Shown one piece after another: positions 53,702 to 61,837 of a stretch of 64,000 nucleotides of DNA. The notes under the pieces are model-generated. The model was not told the origin of the DNA. It saw nothing but the letters and a program-made list of their open reading frames with translations, and ran no database searches. This DNA comes from Pseudomonas huaxiensis (GTDB lineage Bacteria; Pseudomonadota; Gammaproteobacteria; Pseudomonadales; Pseudomonadaceae), in assembly GCF_003231275.1 (NCBI RefSeq), contig NZ_QKVL01000030.1, positions 1-64,000 of the forward strand, read 5' to 3'. A program made the translations under genes and the position numbers. Position 1 is the first letter of the stretch. Every line of letters starts with the position of its first letter.

Positions 53702-54326
53702 TGTTCGAATTCCATTTGATCAGGTCGTTGAGCTGCGCACGGCAAGTCGAGTAGCGCTCGCTGTTGCGAACGTGGTTGGTGAGCAGATCAGCGCGGGTGA
53801 TACCGGCAATCAGATCGTCAGAGCTTCCGGCTCCGGCGCTGGCCGCATCAGCTCCGCCGGAGGCAGTGCGGGCGGAAGGCACTGCGACTGCTGAGGTTGT
53901 GCCAAAGAGGGCGCTGTTCCACACGCGGACAAAGCCAGCAGTGAAAGCAGCGGGAGGCAGCGGCTCAAGTTGCGCATCCAAGGCGCGGCGATAGAGGCTT
54001 GTGACACGTTGAACATCTCCGGTGAGTTTGTCGGTGACGGCGCGCAGCTCGTCTTTTTTGGCAGCGAGTTCCGCTGCCAACTGGATGCCACGCGCCTGCT
54101 CGGCGACCAGCTTGTCTGCCTCGACCTGGAGCGCTGTGGCTACCCGCTCTGCGGCCTGGCGCTTTTCAACTTCGTGGGCCAAGGACAGTTGAGCCAACGC
54201 CTTATCGCCGCCAGCTTTCGCGGCGGCGAAACCGGCGTCGTAACCAGCGCTGTGATTGATGACCAGTCCGGCGACTGCCAGGCCAAGAGCGAGCAGCCAG
54301 CCAAGCACGGGTTTCAGAGCGCTCAT
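53688..54326 (-). CDS. Inner-membrane spanin (Rz-like)
   Basis: The 212-aa protein has an N-terminal membrane anchor (VLGWLLALGLAVAGLVINHSAG), a charged coiled-coil middle (residues about 40-110) and a soluble C-terminus, the pattern of an i-spanin. An Rz1-like lipoprotein frame is embedded inside it. It acts with the lipoprotein to fuse inner and outer membranes at lysis. The start overlaps the transglycosylase stop (ATGA). Confidence 0.78.
   Translation of the reverse strand: MSALKPVLGWLLALGLAVAGLVINHSAGYDAGFAAAKAGGDKALAQLSLAHEVEKRQAAERVATALQVEADKLVAEQARGIQLAAELAAKKDELRAVTDKLTGDVQRVTSLYRRALDAQLEPLPPAAFTAGFVRVWNSALFGTTSAVAVPSARTASGGADAASAGAGSSDDLIAGITRADLLTNHVRNSERYSTCRAQLNDLIKWNSNNGHN
53810..53977 (-). 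CDS. Outer-membrane spanin lipoprotein (Rz1-like), embedded
   Basis: A 55-aa frame inside the Rz-like gene, shifted relative to it, starts MRNLSRCLPLLSLLALSAC with a lipobox (L-S-A-C19) and has a proline-rich mature part (PQQSQCLPPALPPAELMRPAPEPE). These are the features of o-spanins, which are commonly nested in Rz. The start has only a poor ribosome site, as usual when translation is coupled. Confidence 0.78.
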   Translation of the reverse strand: MRNLSRCLPLLSLLALSACGTAPSLAQPQQSQCLPPALPPAELMRPAPEPEALTI

Positions 54327-54958
54327 GAGCACACCCCCGAACCCCAGCCAGCCGCGATGTACTCAGACTCAAAGCGCTTGAGGATCAACCGGGGATAGCC
54401 CCGGTTCTCTGTGAATGCAGCAGCCGAGCGGCCCGCGTTGAACCGCTCGATAGATCCGAACCAGGCCAGCGGATCGGCGCCCTTTGCCGACGCCAACTTG
54501 CGGTCGCGGATCAGCCAGCCCAGGCCGCCGTTGTAGGAGGACAGGACCATTGCGGTTTGCTCGCAGAGGTTGCGCGCCTTGATTCGGTCAGCCAGCCAGC
54601 GGTCGTAACTGACCAAGGCCATCAAGGACCAGGAAGGGTTGTAGGGCTCGACCTTGCCCAGTGTTTTCGGGAACAACTGAGCGAGCCAGGTGGCGGTAGA
54701 TGGCATCACCTGGCCCAAGCCTTGCGCCCCGACCGGGGATTTCGCGTTGAACTTCCAGCGGGATTCCTGGTGGACCTGTGCAGCGAAGGTCGCCACCGGC
54801 GCATCCAGACCCCACTCCGCATGGGCGATGCGCGTCAGCTCGCGGCGGTATTGCTCTGCGTCAGCAGGAACAGCCGCCTGTACGGCCTTCGGGCAGGAGA
54901 GAATCAACACCATAGGGATGGCAAACAGCAACACCAGAGGGGTTAATGAATTGCGCAT
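54323..54958 (-). CDS. Lytic transglycosylase (endolysin-like)
   Basis: The 211-aa protein has an N-terminal signal anchor (SLTPLVLLFAIPMVLILSCP) and an SLT-type transglycosylase domain. The catalytic glutamate is at about residue 65 in VHQESRWKFNAKSPVGAQGLGQVMPST, and the C-terminal SYNGGLGWL region completes the fold. It cleaves peptidoglycan at lysis. I choose ATG 54958; the upstream TTG at 54964 is less likely. Confidence 0.85.
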   Translation of the reverse strand: MRNSLTPLVLLFAIPMVLILSCPKAVQAAVPADAEQYRRELTRIAHAEWGLDAPVATFAAQVHQESRWKFNAKSPVGAQGLGQVMPSTATWLAQLFPKTLGKVEPYNPSWSLMALVSYDRWLADRIKARNLCEQTAMVLSSYNGGLGWLIRDRKLASAKGADPLAWFGSIERFNAGRSAAAFTENRGYPRLILKRFESEYIAAGWGSGVCS

Positions 54959-54960
54959 GG

Positions 54961-55263
54961 TCAAAGCCCCAGTGTCAGGCCGAGCACGCAGGCCAGCACG
55001 ATGATTGCTCGACGCAGCCCAGCCCAGGGCTGATGGGCAGCGCGGGTCTGATCTGGTCGTGCATATGGGAACAGGGCGCGGTCGATCCAGTAGCCGAGCA
55101 CGGCGCCGCCGGTAACCAGCGCGGCCTTGTACAGCACAACTGCAATCTTGGTTGGGGCGATCAGATAGAGCGCGATCAACAGGAGAACAGTGATCAACGC
55201 CCAGAAGGTCAGGCGCGGCGCCTTTGGCCGGTGATTGCGCAGACGAGTGCGAAAGTTGTTCAT
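54961..55263 (-). CDS. Putative holin
   Basis: The 100-aa protein has about three transmembrane segments (LTFWALITVLLLIALYLIA; VVLYKAALVTGGAVLGYWI; AIIVLACVLGLTLGL) and a basic N-terminus (MNNFRTRLRNHRPKAPR). It lies directly upstream of the transglycosylase in transcription order, the usual place of a holin. It overlaps the preceding stop (ATGA). Confidence 0.78.
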   Translation of the reverse strand: MNNFRTRLRNHRPKAPRLTFWALITVLLLIALYLIAPTKIAVVLYKAALVTGGAVLGYWIDRALFPYARPDQTRAAHQPWAGLRRAIIVLACVLGLTLGL

Positions 55264-55553
55264 TGATGAACTTCCTTGGTGGGGTTCAGGGTTGAGCGAA
55301 TGTCGGCAAGAGAGCGGGCGGCAACGACGGGATTACCCCGAACATGTACCGGGGCGCGTTGCTCTTGCCTGGGATGGCTGGGTCTGGTGGAGTAATCGCG
55401 AGCGGCTTGACGCTGGTATGCGGCGAACCGCGAGATGACGTATGTGCGCCATTCCTTCGGGCAATCGTCGATCAGTTGTTTACGCGCCACGGCACAGCGC
55501 TCGTCGATGACGCGCTGTGCGTACTCCGCTGATTTAGGCTCGTGCTCAAACAT
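55260..55553 (-). CDS. Hypothetical protein, first gene after mor terminator
   Basis: The 97-aa protein is hydrophilic, with AQRVIDERCAVARKQLIDDCPKEWRTYVISRFAAYQRQAARDYSTRP and no membrane segment. I do not recognise the family with confidence. It follows the palindrome and terminator after mor and overlaps the holin start, so it probably heads the Mor-dependent lysis transcript. Confidence 0.7.
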   Translation of the reverse strand: MFEHEPKSAEYAQRVIDERCAVARKQLIDDCPKEWRTYVISRFAAYQRQAARDYSTRPSHPRQEQRAPVHVRGNPVVAARSLADIRSTLNPTKEVHQ

Positions 55554-55614
55554 GGTCGAATCTGCCAGGAGGGTTGGACCTGGCTAGATTCGCGCGCTAC
55601 TGGGAGGGGCTGTA

Positions 55615-55632
55615 TTTCTTGCGCGCGCAAGA
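55615..55632. promoter_or_regulatory. 18-bp perfect palindrome after mor
   Basis: TTTCTTGCGCGCAAGAAA is a perfect palindrome in the gap between mor and the lysis genes. Mor-type activators bind an inverted repeat centred about 43 bases before the start. Here that would place a start near 55580, before the next gene. The site abuts the terminator's T-run. A Mor operator is inferred. Confidence 0.5.
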
Positions 55633-55651
55633 AAAACCCCGCTCGGGGCGG
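55630..55651 (-). terminator. Terminator after mor
   Basis: On the minus strand CCCCGC CCCGA GCGGGG is followed by TTTTT, 19 bases after the mor stop. It would end the early transcript before the lysis genes. Confidence 0.75.
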
Positions 55652-55669
55652 GGTCTGGGAAGGGTTCGG

Positions 55670-56122
55670 CTAGTGCAGCCTGGGCGGGATGTCGGCGAAC
55701 CCGAACAGGTCTGGTTCTGACTTACGGTGTAGCTCGCGCTGTCGCGCAATGATGTCATAGACCGCCTGGCTTGAAAGGTTGAACTTGCGGGCCAACTCGT
55801 CTGGACGTCGATTCTGCTCACGCCACTCTCGAAAAATTTCCGCATCGCGCAGCGCCCGACGCAGGGGATCACCGCGAGGAACGTACACAACCGCACCTCC
55901 CATGGTTTTGCAGATCGCATACACGACAGCGCGGGCGATCTGCGGAACCTGATCCAGCCTATCTGGCAGCACCTCGCGCAACTTTATTTCAGCGAGGGTA
56001 GCCATTTCATGGATCGTGCCTTCCCATTTGGCCAGAACTACCGGGTCTTTCATATGCGCGAGCACTTTACCCGGCTCCAGCTTGTCGATTTCGCCGCTGT
56101 CGAACAGCTCTCCATTACTCAT
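55670..56122 (-). CDS. mor: Mor-family middle transcription activator
   Basis: The 150-aa protein has an N-terminal dimerisation region (ALVYAICKTMGGAVVYVPRGDPLRRALRDAEIF in the second half, preceded by acidic helices) and a C-terminal HTH (EWREQNRRPDELARKFNLSSQAVYDIIARQR). This is the Mu Mor/C family, which activates middle or late promoters with host sigma-70. GGGAGGCAGC lies just before ATG 56122. It overlaps the gemA stop, as in Mu. Confidence 0.87.
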   Translation of the reverse strand: MSNGELFDSGEIDKLEPGKVLAHMKDPVVLAKWEGTIHEMATLAEIKLREVLPDRLDQVPQIARAVVYAICKTMGGAVVYVPRGDPLRRALRDAEIFREWREQNRRPDELARKFNLSSQAVYDIIARQRELHRKSEPDLFGFADIPPRLH

Positions 56123-56519
56123 GCTGCCTCCCATGCCGTTTGGCGTCATAGGCCAGAGCAGCAACAACACCGCGCAGTTGCTCCGGGTTGAGCCAGTCCA
56201 GCTTCTCTATTTTGTATAAGCGTTTGGCGATCCCGTCCGCGTACTCCCACGGCCTACCAGCCGCCGCCAACTGGGCTTCGATTTTGCCGACGAGCTTTTC
56301 CCGACCTGCCGCCGGTCTCGGCTTGGCTGTGCTGCGCTTCGGCTGGAAGCCCAGGCGCTCCAGTTCTTGCAGCACCTTCGCAGCTTCAAGCGGACTCAAG
56401 TCCTTGGCAGAGGTCTTGCCCACGATCCGGCTCAGCAAAGCCCTGTAGGTATCGTCGTCTAGGCCGAGGTCTTTCTTCGCAATGTGGATCTTGCTCAGTT
56501 GCTGGTTGCGCCGGTTCAT
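56115..56519 (-). CDS. gemA: GemA/gp16-family regulatory protein
   Basis: The 134-aa protein matches Mu GemA (DUF1018): IHIAKKDLGLDDDTYRALLSRIVGKTSAKDLSPLEAAKVLQELERLGFQP and a C-terminal YADGIAKRLYKIEKLDWLNPEQLRGVVAAL. In Mu GemA is co-transcribed with mor and affects host gene expression and supercoiling. It overlaps both neighbours. Confidence 0.88.
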   Translation of the reverse strand: MNRRNQQLSKIHIAKKDLGLDDDTYRALLSRIVGKTSAKDLSPLEAAKVLQELERLGFQPKRSTAKPRPAAGREKLVGKIEAQLAAAGRPWEYADGIAKRLYKIEKLDWLNPEQLRGVVAALAYDAKRHGRQHE

Positions 56520-57196
56520 GATGTCCCCAGTGCCAGCGTCGCCGTGCTGGTCATGCCGTGGTTAAGGCGCACGTCTGATGCAGCAAGCAGGCCGTGCATT
56601 GAGTCGCTGAGCGCTCGCAGACCGAAGCGCTGGCGTGTAGTCGCGGTCCGGTCACGCGGTGTTTTGTCGACCAACTGCGGGTAGTGATGGGTAAGATACA
56701 GCTCAACTGCCGGCGAAAGACTCCCGTTGGCGAAGGTCATGACCTGTTCATAAACAGCACTTACCCACGCCTCGCAGAACACGTCGCCGCGACGGATCTT
56801 CGTTGCCAGCTTGCAGTTCTTCAGCTTGGTAAGCGTGAAGTCTCGCCGCGCCTGTCGCACCTGGCGCAGTAGCACGGTCATGGTGTAGCTCGCGACCTCC
56901 GCGATTTCACCGATGAAGTTCCAACGCCCGGCGCCCATTGCAAACAACACCTTGCAGGCGTACGCCTTTGCCACTGTGTTAGCCAACTGGCTTTCCCATT
57001 TCGATGGCGTCTGCTTGGCACCCGCGATGGCGGCACTTTCCTCCACGCCTGACATGTCGACGTCGGCCTGGCCGACGCCGTACTCACGCATCAGTGCTTG
57101 GGCCTGCCGCATTGCCGCTGCCGCTTCGTGCGGGTTGTCGCTCATCGCCAACCGGAGACATTTCTTGATCTTGTCCAGGGCCTTCTTACGGTCCAT
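56516..57196 (-). CDS. DUF2786-domain protein
   Basis: The 226-aa protein has an N-terminal DUF2786 domain (KALDKIKKCLRLAMSDNPHEAAAAMRQAQALMREYGVGQADV, about residues 4-45). The following region, with YACKVLFAMGAGRWNFIGEIAEVASYTMTVLLRQVRQARRDF, is typical of the same phage proteins. Function unknown. AGGAA precedes the ATG at 57196. It overlaps gemA by 4 bases. Confidence 0.78.
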   Translation of the reverse strand: MDRKKALDKIKKCLRLAMSDNPHEAAAAMRQAQALMREYGVGQADVDMSGVEESAAIAGAKQTPSKWESQLANTVAKAYACKVLFAMGAGRWNFIGEIAEVASYTMTVLLRQVRQARRDFTLTKLKNCKLATKIRRGDVFCEAWVSAVYEQVMTFANGSLSPAVELYLTHHYPQLVDKTPRDRTATTRQRFGLRALSDSMHGLLAASDVRLNHGMTSTATLALGTS

Positions 57197-57263
57197 GTGT
57201 GTTCCTGCCAAATTACGCCGCAACGCGGCTTAGAAGTCCTTACCCAACGGTCTCGATGTCGAG

Positions 57264-57491
57264 TTATTGCGGCATGATCCCGCCCTTGAAAGCCATGTCA
57301 CGGCGCCTTCCAGAACAGCAAGTGGGGACAGGAGTTTCGCCAGGGCACTCCCGCAGGACAGGCTCCAAGGTTTCCTTGCCGCAGATACGGCAGAGATATT
57401 TGAAGTGGGTTGGAATGCTCTGCTTGACCACTTGCACCTGTTCAGGCGGTCGACGGTCTTGATTCTTGGGCTCATTTTCAGACTGCTGCAT
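57264..57491 (-). CDS. Small cysteine-rich early protein
   Basis: The 75-aa protein has CRICGKETLEPVLRECPGETPVPTCC, a likely zinc-binding cluster of Cys residues. AGGAAGCG precedes the ATG. Family not recognised. It stands separately in the early region between DUF2786 and another small gene. Confidence 0.6.
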   Translation of the reverse strand: MQQSENEPKNQDRRPPEQVQVVKQSIPTHFKYLCRICGKETLEPVLRECPGETPVPTCCSGRRRDMAFKGGIMPQ

Positions 57492-57568
57492 ATCGCTTCC
57501 TCGGCTGCTCGTCAGTACCCGGCCACCATGGCGGGCAGACCGCCCCGGTTTCCCGAGGCGGTTTCGCT

Positions 57569-57802
57569 TTAGTGGATGGTCGGTTTTGTCTGCAACAGTT
57601 CCAGGGTCGCTTTGCAGACCTCACAGTCACAGCCCGGCATGGGCGAGCTGATGGGCAGAGCAATGCGCCCAAGCAACCTGGCGCCATTCACCATGGCGTC
57701 CACGACGCGGCCCGCAGGGCTGCTGTGCAAATCGCTGTGGTTGTCGATGCTGATGGAAACAGTGCCTTCGTTGTCGTCTACGGTGATGTTGAACTTGGCC
57801 AT
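57569..57802 (-). CDS. Small early protein with CxxC
   Basis: The 77-aa protein has a beta-rich N-terminus (FNITVDDNEGTVSISIDNHSD) and a C-terminal CDCEVCKATLELLQ motif. Family not recognised. It follows the DUF3164 gene in the same orientation. The ribosome site is weak, but the position and orientation fit. Confidence 0.6.
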   Translation of the reverse strand: MAKFNITVDDNEGTVSISIDNHSDLHSSPAGRVVDAMVNGARLLGRIALPISSPMPGCDCEVCKATLELLQTKPTIH

Positions 57803-57841
57803 CGGACTACTCTTTCAATTCGGGGAATGGGTGGTGGGGGA

Positions 57842-58486
57842 TCAGTGCAGCGTCGACGGCGCCTGATCGGCGACGAAGATGCTGGCGATGTCGAGCGGGA
57901 TTGGTGCGTACTGATCCGATGTCCCGATTCGCTCATAGACCCGGATGTAGCTCTTCGAGCCCACCACCTGGACGGCATCACTGATGGCCTGCATTGCGCG
58001 TTGCCACCGCTCGTCTTGGATCTCAAGGCGACGCAGACCGAGCACGCGGCCTGTGCTGATTTCGCCGGCCTTGTCGGCGCGGAATGCCTCGTTGACCAGG
58101 ACACGCACTTCGCTGCGCGCATCCTGAGTCCACTCAATCGCGCATTCGTCGATCAGCGCACGGGCGGCCTGTAGGCGCTCGTCGAATTTGATCGAGTCCT
58201 GTACCGCGTGGATGATCTTGAAGCGCCCGTCAAACGACAGGAGCGTGACGTTCCCTTTCTTGCCGCCGATGGTCGCGCCGTACTGCTCGGCGGACATCTC
58301 AACGAAAGCCTTGATGTCACCGAAAGCCGCGACTTTGAACTGCGACAGCGCTGCCGATACTGCCTTGGCGCGGTTGACCAGTTCGCTGACCAGTTCGTCG
58401 CGGGCCAGGTCGATTGGCTTAATCATGTCGACCGGGACCAGGTGCCCCTTCGCGTCTTTGCGGAATCCTTCTGGGATGTTGTTCAT
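57842..58486 (-). CDS. DUF3164-family protein
   Basis: The 214-aa protein belongs to the DUF3164 family found in Mu-like phages: GFRKDAKGHLVPVDMIKPIDLARDELVSELV near the N-terminus, GATIGGKKGNVTLLSFDGRFKIIHAV and VLGLRRLEIQDERWQRAMQAISDAVQVVGSKSYIRVYER. Its function is unknown, possibly in early DNA metabolism. It starts at the stop codon of the preceding gene. Confidence 0.85.
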   Translation of the reverse strand: MNNIPEGFRKDAKGHLVPVDMIKPIDLARDELVSELVNRAKAVSAALSQFKVAAFGDIKAFVEMSAEQYGATIGGKKGNVTLLSFDGRFKIIHAVQDSIKFDERLQAARALIDECAIEWTQDARSEVRVLVNEAFRADKAGEISTGRVLGLRRLEIQDERWQRAMQAISDAVQVVGSKSYIRVYERIGTSDQYAPIPLDIASIFVADQAPSTLH

Positions 58487-58959
58487 TAACTCTGTTCCAT
58501 GTTTGTCTGTTGAATGGCCTGGCCTTGCAACGTCGCAACTGCCTTCATGGCCCGCTTTTTTGAGTCTTCTATCTGCTCATCCGATTTGAGCGAGGCACCT
58601 GGATTCGCCCGGCGCTTCATAGCCCCCATGAGCTGGTCCAGGGCCGCATTCCCGGTCTGCAACTGTTTGTCGGTTCGCTTCGGCTTCGGGATCTGCACCG
58701 GCAACTCTGCGCCCGGCATGGCACGCAGTAGCTGAGCCGGAGCGGGCCAGCGCTCGCAGGTAGCGAACAGCGTTTCGAACCCCTTGCGAATGCGGGGACC
58801 GTCGACGTGCTCTTCCCGTTTGCTACCTTTGCTGAGCGCGACAAGCCAGACATCGAGCGTCATGGTGATTGCGTCAGCCGCTGGGGCGCCGTCCAGGCGC
58901 AATGCGACCAAGCCCATCAGGCCGCTCGCGAGTTCGCGCTCTAGCCACTTCTCAACCAC
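58486..58959 (-). CDS. Hypothetical early phage protein
   Basis: The 157-aa protein has an N-terminal helical part (LERELASGLMGLVALRLDGAPAADAITMTLDVWLVAL), a HVDGPRIRKGFETLFATCERWPAPAQLLRAMP segment and a charged tail. It looks similar in build to small phage replication or accessory proteins, but I do not recognise a family. It starts at GTG 58959 inside the previous gene, with AAGGA upstream. Confidence 0.65.
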   Translation of the reverse strand: MVEKWLERELASGLMGLVALRLDGAPAADAITMTLDVWLVALSKGSKREEHVDGPRIRKGFETLFATCERWPAPAQLLRAMPGAELPVQIPKPKRTDKQLQTGNAALDQLMGAMKRRANPGASLKSDEQIEDSKKRAMKAVATLQGQAIQQTNMEQS

Positions 58960-59446
58960 GAATCCTTGCCTCCAGCGCGCTCATGGCCGACACGGTCTGA
59001 CTTTCCTTCCGTGGCGATACCGACACGCTGCGTCCTTCTGGTGCCAAAGCCAGCGCGCTACTGCTCGCACCGGGCTGGTATTGCGTCATGACCTGATACA
59101 GCCAGCCATGCCCCTTGAGTGGTGTGACCAACTTCCCGTTCTCGCGGGCTGTAAGGGTCTGCTCGATGGCCCACAACCAGCACTCGGGCGGGGCCTCATA
59201 GACTTGGCGGTCGCGCTCGATGCGCTGGGCCTGGACATTGGGCAGCAGCTCGCCGAGCAGCTTCGCAACGCGGTCCATAGTCAGCTCGCGGGTTTCCGGT
59301 CGGAACAGACCGAGGTAACGCACCAGGGCGTGACCGAGCGGGCCGGACATCTTGAAGGCGATGCCCAGCGCCTCGCGGGCGCCGTCGTGCGCAATCAGCG
59401 CGTCCAGGGACAGGGTGGTCCCGCAGTTCGGGCAACGGGTACGCAT
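58952..59446 (-). CDS. Hypothetical early protein with N-terminal zinc ribbon
   Basis: The 164-aa protein begins MRTRCPNCGTTLSLDALI, a single CxxC suggesting a zinc-ribbon half site, and continues with LTMDRVAKLLGELLPNVQAQRIERDRQVYEAPPECWLWAIEQ. Family not recognised. The start ATG overlaps the preceding stop (TGATG). Confidence 0.65.
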   Translation of the reverse strand: MRTRCPNCGTTLSLDALIAHDGAREALGIAFKMSGPLGHALVRYLGLFRPETRELTMDRVAKLLGELLPNVQAQRIERDRQVYEAPPECWLWAIEQTLTARENGKLVTPLKGHGWLYQVMTQYQPGASSSALALAPEGRSVSVSPRKESQTVSAMSALEARIRG

Positions 59447-59928
59447 CAATGGAACCCCGCCCAGCGGACTTTGAGACGACCGCCGCAGGCCGAGGCAATC
59501 GGCGCAGGGTGGCTGCGAAACCACTCGATCTGCTCGACCGTCCACTCACCGTCCTCCCCGCAGGGGGGCATAAGACGGTCGTAGGCTTCAACCGCCTCGC
59601 GAAACCATTCAGCGACTTCATGGCTGGGGAACGACCGGATCGGCGTGCCGTCTCCAGCTTCCACGACCCACGCCTCTTTCGTGACCCCGCTCACGCGACC
59701 TACAGACTGTTCCGACGCGAAGGAACTGAACGAAACATTTGCGGTCGCATCAAACGGAAAGTTGCGACCGTGATGCCGAATGGCAGAAAGAAGGCGATCC
59801 AACTGATCAGCCTGGTGGCCTGCTGACTGGTACGTCAGTGCGAAGCCAACGCACCGTCCGGCGAAGTGCAGTTGAATCAGCGCCGAGCCCCTTACATGAA
59901 TCTGAATTTCCTTAGTGAGTTGCTGCAT
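59446..59928 (-). CDS. Hypothetical early protein
   Basis: The 160-aa protein starts at ATG 59928 with GGAGG 8 bases upstream, in preference to a GTG at 59943. It contains HVRGSALIQLHFAGRCVGFALTYQ, a WVVEAGDGTPIRSFPSHEVAEWFREAVEAYDRL segment and a WTVEQIEWFRSHP motif. No family recognised. Confidence 0.6.
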   Translation of the reverse strand: MQQLTKEIQIHVRGSALIQLHFAGRCVGFALTYQSAGHQADQLDRLLSAIRHHGRNFPFDATANVSFSSFASEQSVGRVSGVTKEAWVVEAGDGTPIRSFPSHEVAEWFREAVEAYDRLMPPCGEDGEWTVEQIEWFRSHPAPIASACGGRLKVRWAGFH

Positions 59929-60286
59929 TTCCGTTGCCTCCACAGTTCGGATTGAAGGGGCATTGCTGACATGCCCGCCAGTGCTGCATTGCCATGGGGT
60001 TGTGAGTCGGTGCGGAGCGCTGATAAAAGCCTTGGCACTGCTCGACCGTCAGGGCTTCCCCAACGGCCATGCACTCGATACGGCCAAGCACTTCCATCAC
60101 GCGGCGCTCAACGCTGGCGGTGCTCGGGCTTGAATACTTGTTCGCAAGGATCAGGCTGACCGTCGTGCGGCTCATACCGATACGCTTGCTTGCACGGGTT
60201 CGGTCTGTCGCACCCGCCTCAGCGGCGAGCAGGCGGACGAACAAGGGCGGCTCAGCGCCCCACGCGGAGATATCCACTCGGGTCAT
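59912..60286 (-). CDS. XRE-like HTH protein with C-terminal cysteine cluster
   Basis: The 124-aa protein has an HTH of the XRE/lambda type (residues about 29-60: RASKRIGMSRTTVSLILANKYSSPSTASVERRV) and a C-terminal CQQCPFNPNC motif likely to bind metal. It overlaps the winged-helix gene by 4 bases. It may be an early regulator; no family name can be given. Confidence 0.7.
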   Translation of the reverse strand: MTRVDISAWGAEPPLFVRLLAAEAGATDRTRASKRIGMSRTTVSLILANKYSSPSTASVERRVMEVLGRIECMAVGEALTVEQCQGFYQRSAPTHNPMAMQHWRACQQCPFNPNCGGNGNAATH

Positions 60287-61053
60287 TGCAGACCTCCAGA
60301 CTCTCCCGGTTCAGCCAGCTCAAGGCGCGTCCGCTCAACCAGATCAGCAGGGGGCTTCGCTTTTCTTGCAGCAACGTCCATCCACTCAGCCAGAAGATCG
60401 CGGCTGCGGATCAGAGCAATTCCCGGCTCCACCAAACTCCGATCCGCATCGATAGAGCCAGTCGTCTTCACGAATACCAACTTGCTCAGATTCGGGTCAT
60501 AGACTTGGAGAGAGTCCAACTGTCGAATCTCGGGCGGACGAGGGCCGGTGTTCTTCCCGCTGACCAGGCGGTAGGTGTGGGAGACCTTGCCTTCTGTTTC
60601 GCTTTTCTCCAGATACCCCGCTTCCGCCAACGCATTCAGGTACTTGCGAATCTTATGCGGAGCTAATGAGGCGTCACCTACAGCGGCAGTTTGTCGGACG
60701 TCCTCAACACTTAGCTCACCGCCCAAGATTCGTAGAGTCCGCCAAATATTTTCGGCAGCAAGATGAAAGTGCGTGCGAAGCCCATTGCTATCCAAGCGGG
60801 GATGCTCGACCCCTTCATCATGGACAAGCGCGAATACTCGACCCACTTTGCCCTCAGGCGTATCAATCACCTGGATGATTCCCGCCTTGGTCAGCGCGTG
60901 GAAATAGCGATTGATAACCCTAGGCACTTGACCACTTCGCCTTGCAATGTCGTTAATCGAGAAGCCAGGAGCAAGCAGCCGTATTGACTCCCAGATACGT
61001 TGCTTTGGATCTTTCGAACCCAGTGCAACAAGGCTGGATCTGCGACCGGCCAT
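60283..61053 (-). CDS. Tandem winged-helix DNA-binding early protein
   Basis: The 256-aa protein starts at ATG 61053, preceded by AGGAGGG, and overlaps the B gene stop (TAATG). It has two winged-helix regions: residues about 15-70 (WESIRLLAPGFSINDIARRSGQVPRVINRYFHALTKAGII) and about 100-150 (ELSVEDVRQTAAVGDASLAPHKIRKYLNALAEAGYL). It sits where Mu has genes after B. A role in early regulation or replication is possible. Family name not assigned. Confidence 0.72.
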   Translation of the reverse strand: MAGRRSSLVALGSKDPKQRIWESIRLLAPGFSINDIARRSGQVPRVINRYFHALTKAGIIQVIDTPEGKVGRVFALVHDEGVEHPRLDSNGLRTHFHLAAENIWRTLRILGGELSVEDVRQTAAVGDASLAPHKIRKYLNALAEAGYLEKSETEGKVSHTYRLVSGKNTGPRPPEIRQLDSLQVYDPNLSKLVFVKTTGSIDADRSLVEPGIALIRSRDLLAEWMDVAARKAKPPADLVERTRLELAEPGESGGLQ

Positions 61054-61775
61054 TAGCTCGCCCTCCTGATAGGAGCTTCGCCGGTAAACCAACCACGCTT
61101 ACCCCAAGTCGCAAGATCAATGCGCTCAAACATGTTGACCGAAGCTTCACTTTGCACGCGGTGCAAGTTCACTGCTGCTCGACGCAGGCAACCCCGAGTC
61201 TCCTTGGCAAGATCTTCAAGCAGGTCATCCGCAAGGTTTAGCTCTGGGTAGTTCGCCTCTGCGAATTTCCTCAAGTCAATGGAAGTGGCTGGCTGTGCTG
61301 GCACCCATTCGAGCACGCGATTGTGCAGGCGCTCCAGCTTCGCTAGTGAGCTTGGAACCCGCTCCTCACCAATCAGAACAATGGTTCCTTGGCTCGCGTT
61401 ATAGAGATCGGTGAGCAGGTTTGCGATGGATTTGTCCAGCATGTACTGAACGTCATCGACAATCAGAGGGCGCATTGAACGCGAGAGTTGCTCTGCGACC
61501 TGATCAAGCATGACGCTCAACGACCCACCAGGGACGATTGCCATGTCCTTCAGGATCGCGAGAAGGAATGCCTTTTTAGACCACGTATCACGACATTCCA
61601 CGTAATAGGCGCGGTGCAGGTTCGCAGCGTAGGACGCTGCAACACTTTTCCCAAACCCACTCGGACCGTACATAACGACCAACCCGGGAAGGCCCACAGG
61701 GCGTGCCTGAGCACGCTTCATAGCTCCACCCAACAAACCAACATTTGTCAGAGCGACGATTTTAGTTACACTCAC
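61053..61775 (-). CDS. AAA ATPase, transposition protein B
   Basis: The 240-aa ATPase has Walker A YGPSGFGKS (residues 36-44), Walker B RPLIVDDVQ (102-110) and an arginine-rich end (RGCLRRAAVNLHRV). In Mu and relatives the B protein binds target DNA, stimulates the transposase and provides target immunity. It starts at GTG 61775 with AGGAG 8 bases upstream, 62 bases after the transposase stop. Confidence 0.9.
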   Translation of the reverse strand: MSVTKIVALTNVGLLGGAMKRAQARPVGLPGLVVMYGPSGFGKSVAASYAANLHRAYYVECRDTWSKKAFLLAILKDMAIVPGGSLSVMLDQVAEQLSRSMRPLIVDDVQYMLDKSIANLLTDLYNASQGTIVLIGEERVPSSLAKLERLHNRVLEWVPAQPATSIDLRKFAEANYPELNLADDLLEDLAKETRGCLRRAAVNLHRVQSEASVNMFERIDLATWGKRGWFTGEAPIRRAS

Positions 61776-61837
61776 TTTGCTTACTCCTGTAAACGGCGTG
61801 TTGGCGCACGCCGGCTGTCACGAATGCGGGCTGGTTA

